Origin: Candidatus Hydrogenedentota bacterium
GTDB taxonomy: Bacteria > Hydrogenedentota > Hydrogenedentia > Hydrogenedentales > SLHB01
Reading direction: 5' to 3'
DNA length: 8,526 nt
Assembly (NCBI GenBank): GCA_003552485.1
Contig: PUMX01000175.1
Coordinates: 1 to 8,526 of the forward strand
Part shown: in pieces, positions 1 through 7,000 of the stretch
Position numbering within the stretch: the stretch's first letter is position 1
How the letters are laid out: each line of letters opens with the position of its first letter
Program-made: the position numbers and the translations under genes
Notes under the pieces: generated by a model
The model's database searches: none
What the model was told of the DNA's origin: nothing
Seen by the model: the letters and a program-made list of their open reading frames with translations, nothing else

Positions 1-71
1 GCCCTGTCCACATAGACTGGGACGAGCGCAAACAAACCGTGGCCGCGCTGATAGACGGAAGCAGGACCTAA
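1..71 (+). CDS. 3' end of an upstream gene, product unknown (partial)
   Basis: Read from base 3, this stretch stays open for 22 codons and ends in TAA at 69-71; the other two frames stop at once or run on into the next gene out of frame. The visible tail reads roughly PVHIDWDERK, then a short hydrophobic stretch, and ends in GSRT. The stop lies only 3 bases before the next ATG, and that gene's ribosome binding site (AGGA, 63-66) lies inside this tail, as is usual inside an operon. The fragment is too short to assign a family. It could also be non-coding, so this call rests mainly on its position. Confidence 0.45.
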   Translation, partial: PVHIDWDERKQTVAALIDGSRT

Positions 72-74
72 CCC

Positions 75-1193
75 ATGGCATCATCGAATGAAGCGGCGGC
101 GGCCGAAAAATACGTGGATCCCGAGGATGTAGCCGCCGCACTGGCTAAGGCGGTGTATGATGGCGACATCGTGAATTTCCGCCTGCTGTTCCAACCCTTT
201 TCCCCCGCGCGCCGGCAATCGACCGAAAGCTTTGAAAGCGAGAAGTACTCCTATCTGCTGCCCGATGATGATATGGAGGAGACCGACGCATACAAGGAGA
301 TTCTCGCAGCGGTCCAAGCCCCCGACACCTGGGCGCACATCGAGCAGGAGCTCGAGGCCGACCGCCCGGCGAGACTGCCCGCCGGCCTCGTGGTGCGCCT
401 GGCGGATCGCGCGCTGGTTTTGGGCAAGTACACGAGCGCCGCGCAGGCGTACGAGCAACTGCGTATCCGCAAACGGATGCAGGCGCTGTTCTTCGATGAA
501 GCCGACAAGGCCCTGCGCGAAGGCGATATCGACCGTGGGGTTCGCGGCTACCGTATCGCCACCGGTCTCGAATACAATTACGCGGCTTTCCCGGAGCCTT
601 TGCCATCCGTGCCGGACTACCAAACCAAAGCCCTTATCCTGCACGGGGACCATCCACAGAAGCCCGAGGACTGCATTGGCTTTAAGCCGGCCGTCCAATT
701 TGTGCAAACCGGCTTGAGCTACTTGTTGCTGAGCAGTGAGGCGGATACACGCCTTGCCGAGCACGACGAGAAGACGCGGCAGGCGTTTTTTGTCAAGCTC
801 GTGTACGCGCTGGACCCCGAGTGGGACGCGTTCGCCGCGCGCTGCCGGGAAGCGGTCAAGCTTGCGCGCGGTTACGGCAAACGCATCGAAGAGATCGTTA
901 AAGCGCAGGACGGGCGCACCGATGGCCTCATGGACGCCATCAGCGCTCAACTTGGCGGCGATCCCTATGAGATTCCCGCTACATTGCTCGGTTTGGAAGA
1001 ACCCAAACAAATGGAATGGTGGCAGTACCTCAAAGAACTCGCCTACCTTCATCCCGCCGCCGCGCTTTTTGTGTCCCGTTGGTATGCCGGCCATGAAGAG
1101 ATTATTGTGCCGCGCTATTTCACCAACTCGCCTATCGCAAACGAATTGAATCTGGCTGTGCCCAAGGAAGAATCCGCGCCGGAATCGCGTTAG
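75..1193 (+). CDS. Hypothetical cytoplasmic helical protein, possibly TPR-like
   Basis: I do not recognise this 372-residue protein. The ATG at 75 has an AGGA ribosome binding site at 63-66, 8 bases upstream, and no earlier in-frame start fits. There is no signal peptide or membrane segment, so it is probably cytoplasmic. The sequence is mostly helical and acidic. Residues about 104-165 form paired amphipathic helices with small residues at packing positions (around LADRALVLGKYTSAAQAYEQ, then DEADKALREGDIDRGVRGYR), which resembles tetratricopeptide-type repeats. Residues about 240-290 look like another helical bundle. An aromatic patch EWWQYLKELAYLHP lies at about 313-326. I see no catalytic motif. 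The 3-base gap to the preceding reading frame suggests co-transcription with it, whereas the 196-base gap and candidate promoter downstream separate it from lepB. That it is a real gene seems fairly sure; its function is unknown. Confidence 0.8.
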   Translation: MASSNEAAAAEKYVDPEDVAAALAKAVYDGDIVNFRLLFQPFSPARRQSTESFESEKYSYLLPDDDMEETDAYKEILAAVQAPDTWAHIEQELEADRPARLPAGLVVRLADRALVLGKYTSAAQAYEQLRIRKRMQALFFDEADKALREGDIDRGVRGYRIATGLEYNYAAFPEPLPSVPDYQTKALILHGDHPQKPEDCIGFKPAVQFVQTGLSYLLLSSEADTRLAEHDEKTRQAFFVKLVYALDPEWDAFAARCREAVKLARGYGKRIEEIVKAQDGRTDGLMDAISAQLGGDPYEIPATLLGLEEPKQMEWWQYLKELAYLHPAAALFVSRWYAGHEEIIVPRYFTNSPIANELNLAVPKEESAPESR

Positions 1194-1246
1194 CTATAAA
1201 GGCGCTGGGACGCTTTCGGCCATTGCCCGGCCGGGCTGCGAGCCTG

Positions 1247-1275
1247 TTGCGCTGGCGTTACGAGAATGGTACATT
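1247..1275 (+). promoter_or_regulatory. Candidate sigma-70-type promoter for lepB-lpxH
   Basis: TTGCGC at 1247-1252 is followed, after 17 bases, by TACATT at 1270-1275. The bases just before the -10 are TGG (1267-1269), which fits an extended -10 (TGn). The -35 matches the consensus only in TTG. Transcription would start near 1282 and leave a leader of about 108 bases before the chosen lepB start. A second possible -10, TATAAG at 1278-1283, has no matching -35. Confidence comes from the spacing and from the position in the gap between two genes. Confidence 0.45.
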
Positions 1276-1277
1276 CT
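1263..1277. repeat. Short inverted repeat over the lepB -10 region
   Basis: AGAATG (1263-1268) and CATTCT (1272-1277) are exact reverse complements around the 3-base centre GTA. The palindrome covers the TGn and -10 elements of the candidate lepB promoter, where a repressor dimer could block polymerase. Arms of six bases can arise by chance, so operator function is only a suggestion. Confidence 0.3.
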
Positions 1278-1329
1278 TATAAGGAGTTGGACGGCGCATT
1301 GTCCGCCAGATTCGATCAGCGCTGAAGGC

Positions 1330-1348
1330 CCGTTGATATTGCCAACGG
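1330..1348 (+). other. Small hairpin in the lepB leader
   Basis: CCGTTG (1330-1335) pairs exactly with CAACGG (1343-1348) around a 7-base loop. It lies between the candidate promoter and the lepB start and would bury the alternative TTG start at 1333. This slightly favours the later GTG start at 1390. There is no T-tract, so it is not an intrinsic terminator. Confidence 0.3.
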
Positions 1349-1389
1349 CGCAAAAGGGGGTGCGCGCCAAGAATGACGGAGCAACAAAC

Positions 1390-2067
1390 GTGAGCAGCGA
1401 ACACGTAGAAGAACAGAAAGACCACTCGTCCGCCGAGCCCATGTCGCCCAAACAAGAGGCGAAACGGGAGCTTCTCGATTTTGCGAAGATGGTGGGCTGG
1501 TTTCTTCTGCTGTTTCTCGCGCTGCGCGCTTTTGTTATCGAGGGCTACGAAGTGCAGGGCGATTCGATGTCGCCTTCTCTTGACAACCGCGAACGCATCC
1601 TCGTGCTTAAACTGCCCCACGTGATCAGCCAATTCCGTCCCTTTCACAACATCAACGCTATTGAAGAAGGCGACATCGTCGTGTTCCAAAGTCCCGACGA
1701 CAGCCGCAAACGTTATGTGAAGCGGGTGATCGCCAAAGGCGGAAGCGTGCGGCCCAGCCAAACCGTCGTGGCCGAATCGCAGCGTGGGTCTGCGCCGCCA
1801 GGGGACAGTGTGCGGGTGCGCCTCGAGGATGGCGAGGTCTACGTCAATAACCGGCGCGTCGAGGAGGACTACGTGAAGCCCGGCAGCGTGTCGGGAGGGG
1901 ACACTTACGACGAAGTGCTGCTTCAACCGGGCGCGTACTATGTGCTGGGCGATAACCGCAACGTAAGCAAGGACAGCCGGAGCTTCGGCCCGGTGGACGA
2001 GGATGGCATCATTGGCCGGGCGTTTCTGCGCGTCTGGCCGCTCAGCCGCATTAGTCTGATTCGATGA
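1390..2067 (+). CDS. lepB: Signal peptidase I (leader peptidase), S26 family
   Basis: A membrane serine peptidase that removes signal peptides from exported preproteins on the outer face of the inner membrane. With the GTG start at 1390 (GGAG at 1378-1381, 8 bases upstream) the product has 225 residues. A single membrane helix spans about 31-50. The S26 boxes follow: GDSMSPS at 57-63 with nucleophile Ser59, RILVLKL at 69-75, YVKRVIA at 109-115 with general base Lys111, and the signature GDNRNVSKDSRSFGPV at 187-202. About 20 extra residues are inserted inside the usual KRVIxxPGD segment, between Ile114 and Pro137. A TTG at 1333 would add 19 residues but has a poorly placed binding site; an ATG at 1441 has none. 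The stop overlaps the start of lpxH by 4 bases (ATGA), indicating translational coupling. Family identity is very clear; the exact start is less so. Confidence 0.96.
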   Translation: MSSEHVEEQKDHSSAEPMSPKQEAKRELLDFAKMVGWFLLLFLALRAFVIEGYEVQGDSMSPSLDNRERILVLKLPHVISQFRPFHNINAIEEGDIVVFQSPDDSRKRYVKRVIAKGGSVRPSQTVVAESQRGSAPPGDSVRVRLEDGEVYVNNRRVEEDYVKPGSVSGGDTYDEVLLQPGAYYVLGDNRNVSKDSRSFGPVDEDGIIGRAFLRVWPLSRISLIR

Positions 2068-2870
2068 AAACCATTGTTGTGTCGGACGTCCACCTCGCCG
2101 TCCACGAGGCGGGCCGCCCCACGATGGAACGTTTCATCGCCTTTCTGCGGCAGTTGGATTCCGCCGAGGTTTCCCGCCTGATCATTCTGGGCGATCTCTT
2201 CGATTTCTGGTTCGAATACCGCCACGTTGTCTTCTCGGGTTACTTTGACGTGTTGCGCGCGCTGGCCCGACTGCGCGACGAGGGCGTCGAACTGCATTTC
2301 ATCGGGGGCAACCATGACTTCTGGGGAGGGCGCTTCCTGCGCGACCAACTCGGGATCACCATCCATGACGGGGAGGCGCGCCTTCCTTTTGGCGAAAGAC
2401 AGGCCCTGCTCGTGCATGGGGACGGGCTGAATCCTCGAGATTGGGCATATCGCTTGTACAAACGTTTGGCGCGTCTACGCGTCGTTGTTGCGCTGTTCCG
2501 CCTCATCCATCCCGACTGGGCCATGCGGCTGGCGCAATGGGTGTCGCACGGGAGCCGCAGCCTGCACCCCAGGGACGTCAGCAAAGGATCGGAAATCAAA
2601 CCGTTACAGGATTTCGCGCGGCAAGCGTTGGCCGAGGGGCGGGCCGATGTGGTCATGTGTGGCCATTCTCACTACCCCGTGTGCGAAACCCATCCAACAC
2701 CCCATGGCGCCGGTCTCTACATCAACACGGGGGACTGGTTGTATCACGAATCGTACGTGGAATGGGACGGCGCCGAATTCCGCCTCTTCTTATGGGGCGA
2801 GCCGCCCGAGGAAATACCCTGCCGTGAAGGTGAGGGCGCCGAAGAGCAGGCACGCGCCCAACCACAATAG
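2064..2870 (+). CDS. lpxH: UDP-2,3-diacylglucosamine pyrophosphatase (LpxH-type)
   Basis: A calcineurin-like metallophosphoesterase of lipid A synthesis that hydrolyses UDP-2,3-diacylglucosamine to lipid X and UMP at the inner membrane. The 268-residue product shows the full metal-binding set: SDVHL (Asp8, His10), GDLFDFW (Asp44), GGNHDFW (Asn83, His84, Asp85), HGD (His118), GHSHYP (His201, His203) and NTGDW at 221-225. A basic amphipathic helical cap at about 128-160 matches the membrane- and substrate-facing insert of the family. The ATG overlaps the lepB stop (ATGA) and has no ribosome binding site of its own, so coupled translation is likely. The last 26 codons (from residue 243) lie antisense to the phosphatase gene and encode an E/G/P/Q-rich tail outside the usual core of about 240 residues. 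An LpxH-like paralogue with another substrate cannot be excluded, but all key residues are present. Confidence 0.92.
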   Translation: MKTIVVSDVHLAVHEAGRPTMERFIAFLRQLDSAEVSRLIILGDLFDFWFEYRHVVFSGYFDVLRALARLRDEGVELHFIGGNHDFWGGRFLRDQLGITIHDGEARLPFGERQALLVHGDGLNPRDWAYRLYKRLARLRVVVALFRLIHPDWAMRLAQWVSHGSRSLHPRDVSKGSEIKPLQDFARQALAEGRADVVMCGHSHYPVCETHPTPHGAGLYINTGDWLYHESYVEWDGAEFRLFLWGEPPEEIPCREGEGAEEQARAQPQ

Positions 2871-3707
2871 CGTCGTCTTGTTCTTGCGCCAGAAGCTAAG
2901 CCAGCGCAGCCAGTACAGCCGGATAAGCCGAGGCTCGACGGTGGCCACGATGACGGTGATGTTGTCCTTGCCTCCGTTCTGATTCGCAAGATCCACCAAC
3001 CGGTTCGCAATTTCCGCGGGCGCAGCGGACTTGTTGAACTCCGCGAGAATATCGGCCTCCTTGACCATGTTAATCAGCCCGTCCGTGCAAAGGAGCAACA
3101 CATCACCGGGTTCGATGCGCCAAACATAGGTATCAACCTCGACTTCCGGATGCGTGCCAATACTGCGGGTGACGAGGTTCTTCCGGTTGTCCGTCTCCGC
3201 TTCTTCTTCAGACATCAGCCCAAGCTTGACCTGCTCATCCACCCATGAATGGTCCTCGGTCTTGGCCGCGATCTCACCTTGGCGGATCAAGTAACACCGG
3301 GAATCGCCGACGTTGGCGACATACGCCTCGCGCGGCGTGACAAGCGCCGCCAGCAGAGTGGTGCCCATCGGGCGATCGCCCCGCACAAGGTCTTGATTCG
3401 TCTGGCAGATGCTTTGGTTGGCCTTCTCGAAGCCATCCCGCAGCACAGGCAGCGGGCCTTTATCGTCGTTTGACGTGTTCTGGCGCTCGGGTTGTTCCGA
3501 CTTCAGCGTGTCTTTGACATAGGAAACCGCCAGCTTACTGGCGATTTCGCCGCCCGCGTGGCCACCCAATCCGTCGGCGACACACAACAGCGCGCCCTCG
3601 TCAAAGAGCTTGAGATCGGGAGTGTTCTCGCCGAATACGCCGTAGGCGTCTTCATTATTCGATTTCCGAAGGCCTTTATGGGTTTGAGCTGCACAATCCA
3701 ACCGCAT
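2790..3707 (-). CDS. prpC: PP2C-type Ser/Thr protein phosphatase with C-terminal membrane anchor
   Basis: A metal-dependent phosphatase that would remove phosphate from Ser/Thr residues, the usual counterpart of Hanks-type kinases. The 305-residue product has all PP2C motifs: RKSNNEDA (Asp20), VADGLGGHAGG (Asp45, Gly46), MGTTL at 114-118, ANVGDSRCYLI at 131-141, DHSWVDEQV at 152-160, NLVTRSIG at 177-184, LLCTDGL at 205-211 (Asp209) and GGKDNITVI at 245-253 (Asp248, Asn249). After the domain comes a basic, aromatic linker (about 260-277) and one hydrophobic helix (about 279-301), so the enzyme is probably tethered to the inner membrane with its catalytic domain in the cytoplasm. The start is well supported by AAGGAG on the minus strand (3718-3723), 10 bases upstream. 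The 3' end overlaps lpxH by 81 bases, tail to tail. No kinase gene is in view. The symbol is by family (PrpC/Stp group). Confidence 0.94.
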   Translation of the reverse strand: MRLDCAAQTHKGLRKSNNEDAYGVFGENTPDLKLFDEGALLCVADGLGGHAGGEIASKLAVSYVKDTLKSEQPERQNTSNDDKGPLPVLRDGFEKANQSICQTNQDLVRGDRPMGTTLLAALVTPREAYVANVGDSRCYLIRQGEIAAKTEDHSWVDEQVKLGLMSEEEAETDNRKNLVTRSIGTHPEVEVDTYVWRIEPGDVLLLCTDGLINMVKEADILAEFNKSAAPAEIANRLVDLANQNGGKDNITVIVATVEPRLIRLYWLRWLSFWRKNKTTLLWLGACLLFGALTFTAGYFLGRLAP

Positions 3708-3721
3708 GGCGCGGATACTCC

Positions 3722-3751
3722 TTACTTATGCTCAAGGTGGAAGCGCAACAT
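3722..3751 (-). other. Possible micro-ORF ahead of the phosphatase gene
   Basis: On the minus strand an ATG (3749-3751) opens nine codons, reading MLRFHLEHK, and stops with TAA (3722-3724) that touches the AAGGAG of the phosphatase gene. It would be translated only if transcription starts upstream of the candidate promoter given at 3747-3776. It is short enough to be chance. Confidence 0.15.
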
Positions 3752-3839
3752 AACAGAGCGCTCCACTAAACCGCAAGGCGAGCACCCCCCCAACATCTCA
3801 CTTTGGAATGAAATCTGCTCACTGGCTCGTTATGTTGGG
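3746..3839. repeat. Three CAACAT motifs, two forming perfect inverted pairs
   Basis: CAACATAAC occurs at 3746-3754 and again, exactly reverse-complemented, at 3829-3837. A third related copy, CCCAACAT at 3789-3796, is an exact inverted match to ATGTTGGG at 3832-3839. All three lie in the divergent intergenic region, and the first covers the candidate phosphatase -10. This arrangement fits spaced operator half-sites for one regulator acting on one or both divergent genes. No regulator gene is in the window, so the role is a guess. Confidence 0.3.
3747..3776 (-). promoter_or_regulatory. Candidate promoter for the phosphatase gene
   Basis: Read leftward, TTGCGG (3776-3771) is followed after 17 or 18 bases by TTATGT or TATGTT (3753-3747). 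Matches to the sigma-70 consensus are partial. The resulting leader of about 30-35 bases would carry the AAGGAG at 3718-3723. The -10 overlaps one copy of the CAACATAAC motif, read on the other strand. Confidence 0.3.
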
Positions 3840-3894
3840 ACTTGAATCATCAATTCGGGGAAAAGGCGAGCAGGCGGCAACTGAATGCGTTGAT

Positions 3895-3910
3895 GCGGAG
3901 ACTTCTCCGC
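3895..3910. other. Short perfect hairpin in the divergent intergenic region
   Basis: GCGGAG (3895-3900) and CTCCGC (3905-3910) pair perfectly around the tetraloop ACTT. There is no T-tract on either side, so it does not look like an intrinsic terminator. It lies upstream of the candidate promoter for the large exported protein. The rest of 3708-4080, about 373 bases without a gene, shows only the promoters, motifs and hairpins listed; the short open frames there have no credible start or composition. Confidence 0.3.
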
Positions 3911-3965
3911 TCTTCGTGCGCTATCCGGCGATGGGGCAAGGCGGCTGTATGACGCCCCGCGGGTT

Positions 3966-3974
3966 TGCTACACT
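3966..3974 (+). promoter_or_regulatory. Candidate extended -10 promoter for the large exported protein
   Basis: TGC (3966-3968) directly followed by TACACT (3969-3974) matches an extended -10 element, which can work without a good -35. No convincing -35 lies 16-18 bases upstream. Transcription would start near 3981 and leave a leader of about 100 bases containing the GC-rich hairpin at 3989-4005. Confidence 0.4.
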
Positions 3975-3988
3975 GACGGGGCCCGGTC

Positions 3989-4005
3989 CCGGCCAGCAGG
4001 GCCGG
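3989..4005 (+). other. GC-rich hairpin in the leader of the large gene
   Basis: CCGGCC (3989-3994) pairs with GGCCGG (4000-4005) around a 5-base loop. It would lie near the 5' end of the transcript and could stabilise the message or hinder ribosomes. No T-tract follows, so it is not an intrinsic terminator. Confidence 0.3.
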
Positions 4006-4080
4006 AGACTTGGCTTTGGCGCAACCATGTTCGGGGGCGCTGATTGGGTTTCGCGAGGCTAACCGCGACACAAATGAATT

Positions 4081-7000
4081 ATGTCTAAGAGCTATTATCT
4101 CGCCGTGGGGTTATCAAGCCTCCTGCTGCTTTGTATTGCCGCTGAGACGCACGCTTTTGCGCTGCTACGGGAGCCGCAAGAGGATCCCGCCGCCGCCTAT
4201 GGCGGCCTGCTTCAATGGGAAGAAGCGCCGGAGTCGGAGCACACGTCATGGGCGATCCCGCTGCGGGGCGGGTCCATCCGCACGCTGTTTATGGCGCCGC
4301 GCGCTAGCCTGCGCGACGTCGTCGAGCTGGCGCAACGGATTGACCTGGATTACGACGTCTTTCCGTTCTGGAACGCGGGCGCAATGACGCCGCCCGCGGA
4401 TCATCCCAGCGCCGCGTGGCCGGAGTTCGACCGCGACGCGCGGTTAGGCCAGTTTCAGGCCGCCATCAATGAGGCGGTCGACGTAATCGTGGCGGGCGGT
4501 CTCGATTTGCGCGAGCTTCCGCCGCCAATGCTTGAAGCCGTGCTCGAACGCGTGCGCCGGGGAAGCGGCCTTGTTTTGGTCAACCACTTCTCGTTGCCCG
4601 AGACGTTTAAGGATTCCATGGACGACGAATGGGAATTCGTTGATCCGCCCGGCTTGATTATTGACGGCGTGGGCGAGGATCTTACGCCGGAATGGGACAC
4701 CGGCCTTGGCTTCGTTTGGACGGCGAAGTTGGGCGAAGGGCGCATTGTGCTCATCGAGTATCCCGGCGGAGCGCCCGATTCGAACTTCCTGCTGCCCGTT
4801 TTGAAAAGCCCGCACCGCGCCGAGACCGAATACCTTGATGTCTACTTATCGCTGATTGCGCGGGCCACGTACTGGGCCGCCGGCCGGGAGCCGCGGGTGC
4901 GTCCGGTCGCGCTCGAATACATGGGCCCCGAAGGGCCCGACGATACCGAGATCCCGCCGGACCTGCCCGAGCCGTTTGTTCAACGGATGCGCGACGCCGC
5001 GCCCGATCCGGCGTTCCGCCCCTATCGCATCCGCTTCTCCGAGCCCGCGCCGAGGCGGTATGATGTGCGTCTACAGGTTCGCGATCCGCGCCGGCGAGGG
5101 AGGCTGACGCATGAATACGATGCTCCGTTGAATCCCGGCGAGAGCGAGTACACCGTTCACCTCAATGTAGGCCCCGGGTCATATTTTGTTGACATCTGGC
5201 TGTTAGACCGTGGCCGCGTCGAATGGTGGCATACCGAGACGCTGACCATCGAGAGCTGGCCATCTTTCACGGATCTCGCTTTCTCTAAGGATGTCCTGCA
5301 ACCGCATGACAGCCTTCGGGTTTCGTTGAACGCCCGGCCCAACTACTACCATCCCCGTGAGTTTACGATATACGCGCGCGCTACCGACGCCCTCGGACGC
5401 CGAGTCGCCGAAAAGCATCACCCGGTTTCGTCTGAGGCCGGATGGACCCAGTTTTCTGTGGACTTCGCCGATCTTCTGGCTGAAATGGTGAAGGTTGAGA
5501 TCTTTGCGGTGGACCGAACCCGCCCGCCATTCACCCGTTACGAGTTGCAGAGCGCCGCCCACGAGTACGGCGAGCTTTCCGTGTGGCGGCCTCGGGATCC
5601 CTATCGTTTCGATTTTGGCGTCTACGGACCCGGAACGCCGGAATATAGCCAACAACGGTTCTATTCGCGCCTAGCCGATTACGGCGTCGATACGGTCTAT
5701 ACGCCCGAGGGTGAAGGGCCGAGTTTTCTGTTGAAATCCGCCAATCTGCAACAAATCCAGACGCTGACCTCCTACGCGCCCGGGGAAACGCAAGGAAATG
5801 TGCGGGAACCGTGTCTGTTTACGGAGACGTTCTGGGAACAGGAACAGGACCACATCGCGCACACGGCCACCGCCCCCGGCGACGCGGGCCCGTTCATTTA
5901 TACGCTTGGCGACGGCAATGCGCTGGCGCGCGGCGAGGGGGAAGCCTGTCACTGCGCACACTGTTTAAGCGCGTTCCGGGACAGCCTACGCGAGCAATTC
6001 TCGTCAATTGCAGCGCTGAACGAAGCATGGGGAACCGGCTACACAGGCTGGGGCGCCATTCACCCGGCGAGCGTGAGCGAAGTCATTCGCGAAGGCGTAT
6101 ACCCCCCTTGGATAAGCTTCCGTCAGTTCATGGACGAGCAATTCGTTCGGCTTCACGATCGAGCGGCGCGGGCCGCCCGTCAACAGCGTGGCCAAGCGCT
6201 GGTGGGGCTCTCCGCCCGCGATGGCGGCGCCCCGTTTGATGGACGGGATTGGCGGCGGCTGGGCGCAGTGCTGGACCTGCTGGCGCTGCCCGCTGAAAAC
6301 CTGGCGTATCATCTTGCCCGGAGTTCGCGCGATGACCAGCCTGAGTTTGTGACGGTTTACGCGCCCCGGGCGGGCGAACTCGATCCAGCCGCCGCGCGCT
6401 GGATGCCGTGGCGGGCCGCGCTCTATGGGATGCGAGGGGTTTGGCTGGCTGACGCTATCGCAGGGAGCGCTGGCGACAGCCTGCCCAATGCGCTGACGCC
6501 CACGGGGGCCGCGACCCCGGCCTTTGCGGCTATGGCCGAAGAAGTCGAAAAGCTGCGGCGTGGAACCGCCGCGTTGTTGCAACACGCCGTCCGAGGCCAT
6601 TCCGGCGTGGCCCTCTATGACAACCGGTCCAGCTACTACCTGAACTACGCCGAGCCCTCATACCGAACCAACACGCCCCGGGCGCAACAAGCGTTTCTGG
6701 ACCGCCTCAATGCCTTGGGTTATCAATGCGAAGTGATAGGCCCGGAGGATCTTCGCACGAACCGGATGAACGAGTACAAGGTGGTGATTCTGCCCATGGC
6801 GCGCGCGCTATCGGCGGAAGAACGCGAAGGACTCGAAGCTTTCGTCCAAGGCGGCGGACATGTAATCGCCGACGTGTTGCCGGGTCAGTTCACGGAATTT
6901 GGCGCCCCCTCGCCATCGCCGCCTTTGGCCGAGTGGTTCGGCGTGTCCCATGGCGGTCCGGCAAACGCTGGCGACGCCACGGAAATCCAGGGTCATCGCG

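Noticed and set aside
81..1094. Long open frame on the minus strand opposite the 75-1193 gene
   Set aside because: It is the antisense shadow of the better-supported plus-strand gene, which has a ribosome binding site and a normal protein composition; the minus product is Arg/His/Gly-rich and has no domain.
1225..1236. GCCCGGCCGGGC palindrome as a terminator for the 75-1193 gene
   Set aside because: No T-tract follows, and a hairpin loop would consume part of the 12-base palindrome.
1258..1926. Minus-strand open frame across lepB
   Set aside because: lepB carries every S26 motif on the plus strand; the minus frame is a shadow created by GC-rich codon bias.
3808..4062. Small plus-strand open frame in the divergent intergenic region
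   Set aside because: No ribosome binding site, low-complexity Gly/Arg-rich product, and it runs across candidate promoter elements and hairpins.
3850..4071. Small minus-strand open frame in the same intergenic region
   Set aside because: No binding site; its Ala/Arg/Pro-rich composition matches random GC-rich DNA.
4084..4137. Lipoprotein signal in the large exported protein (Cys18 after LLLL)
   Set aside because: The residue before the cysteine is Leu, not Gly, Ala or Ser, so the lipobox fails; THA at 23-25 fits ordinary signal peptidase I cleavage.
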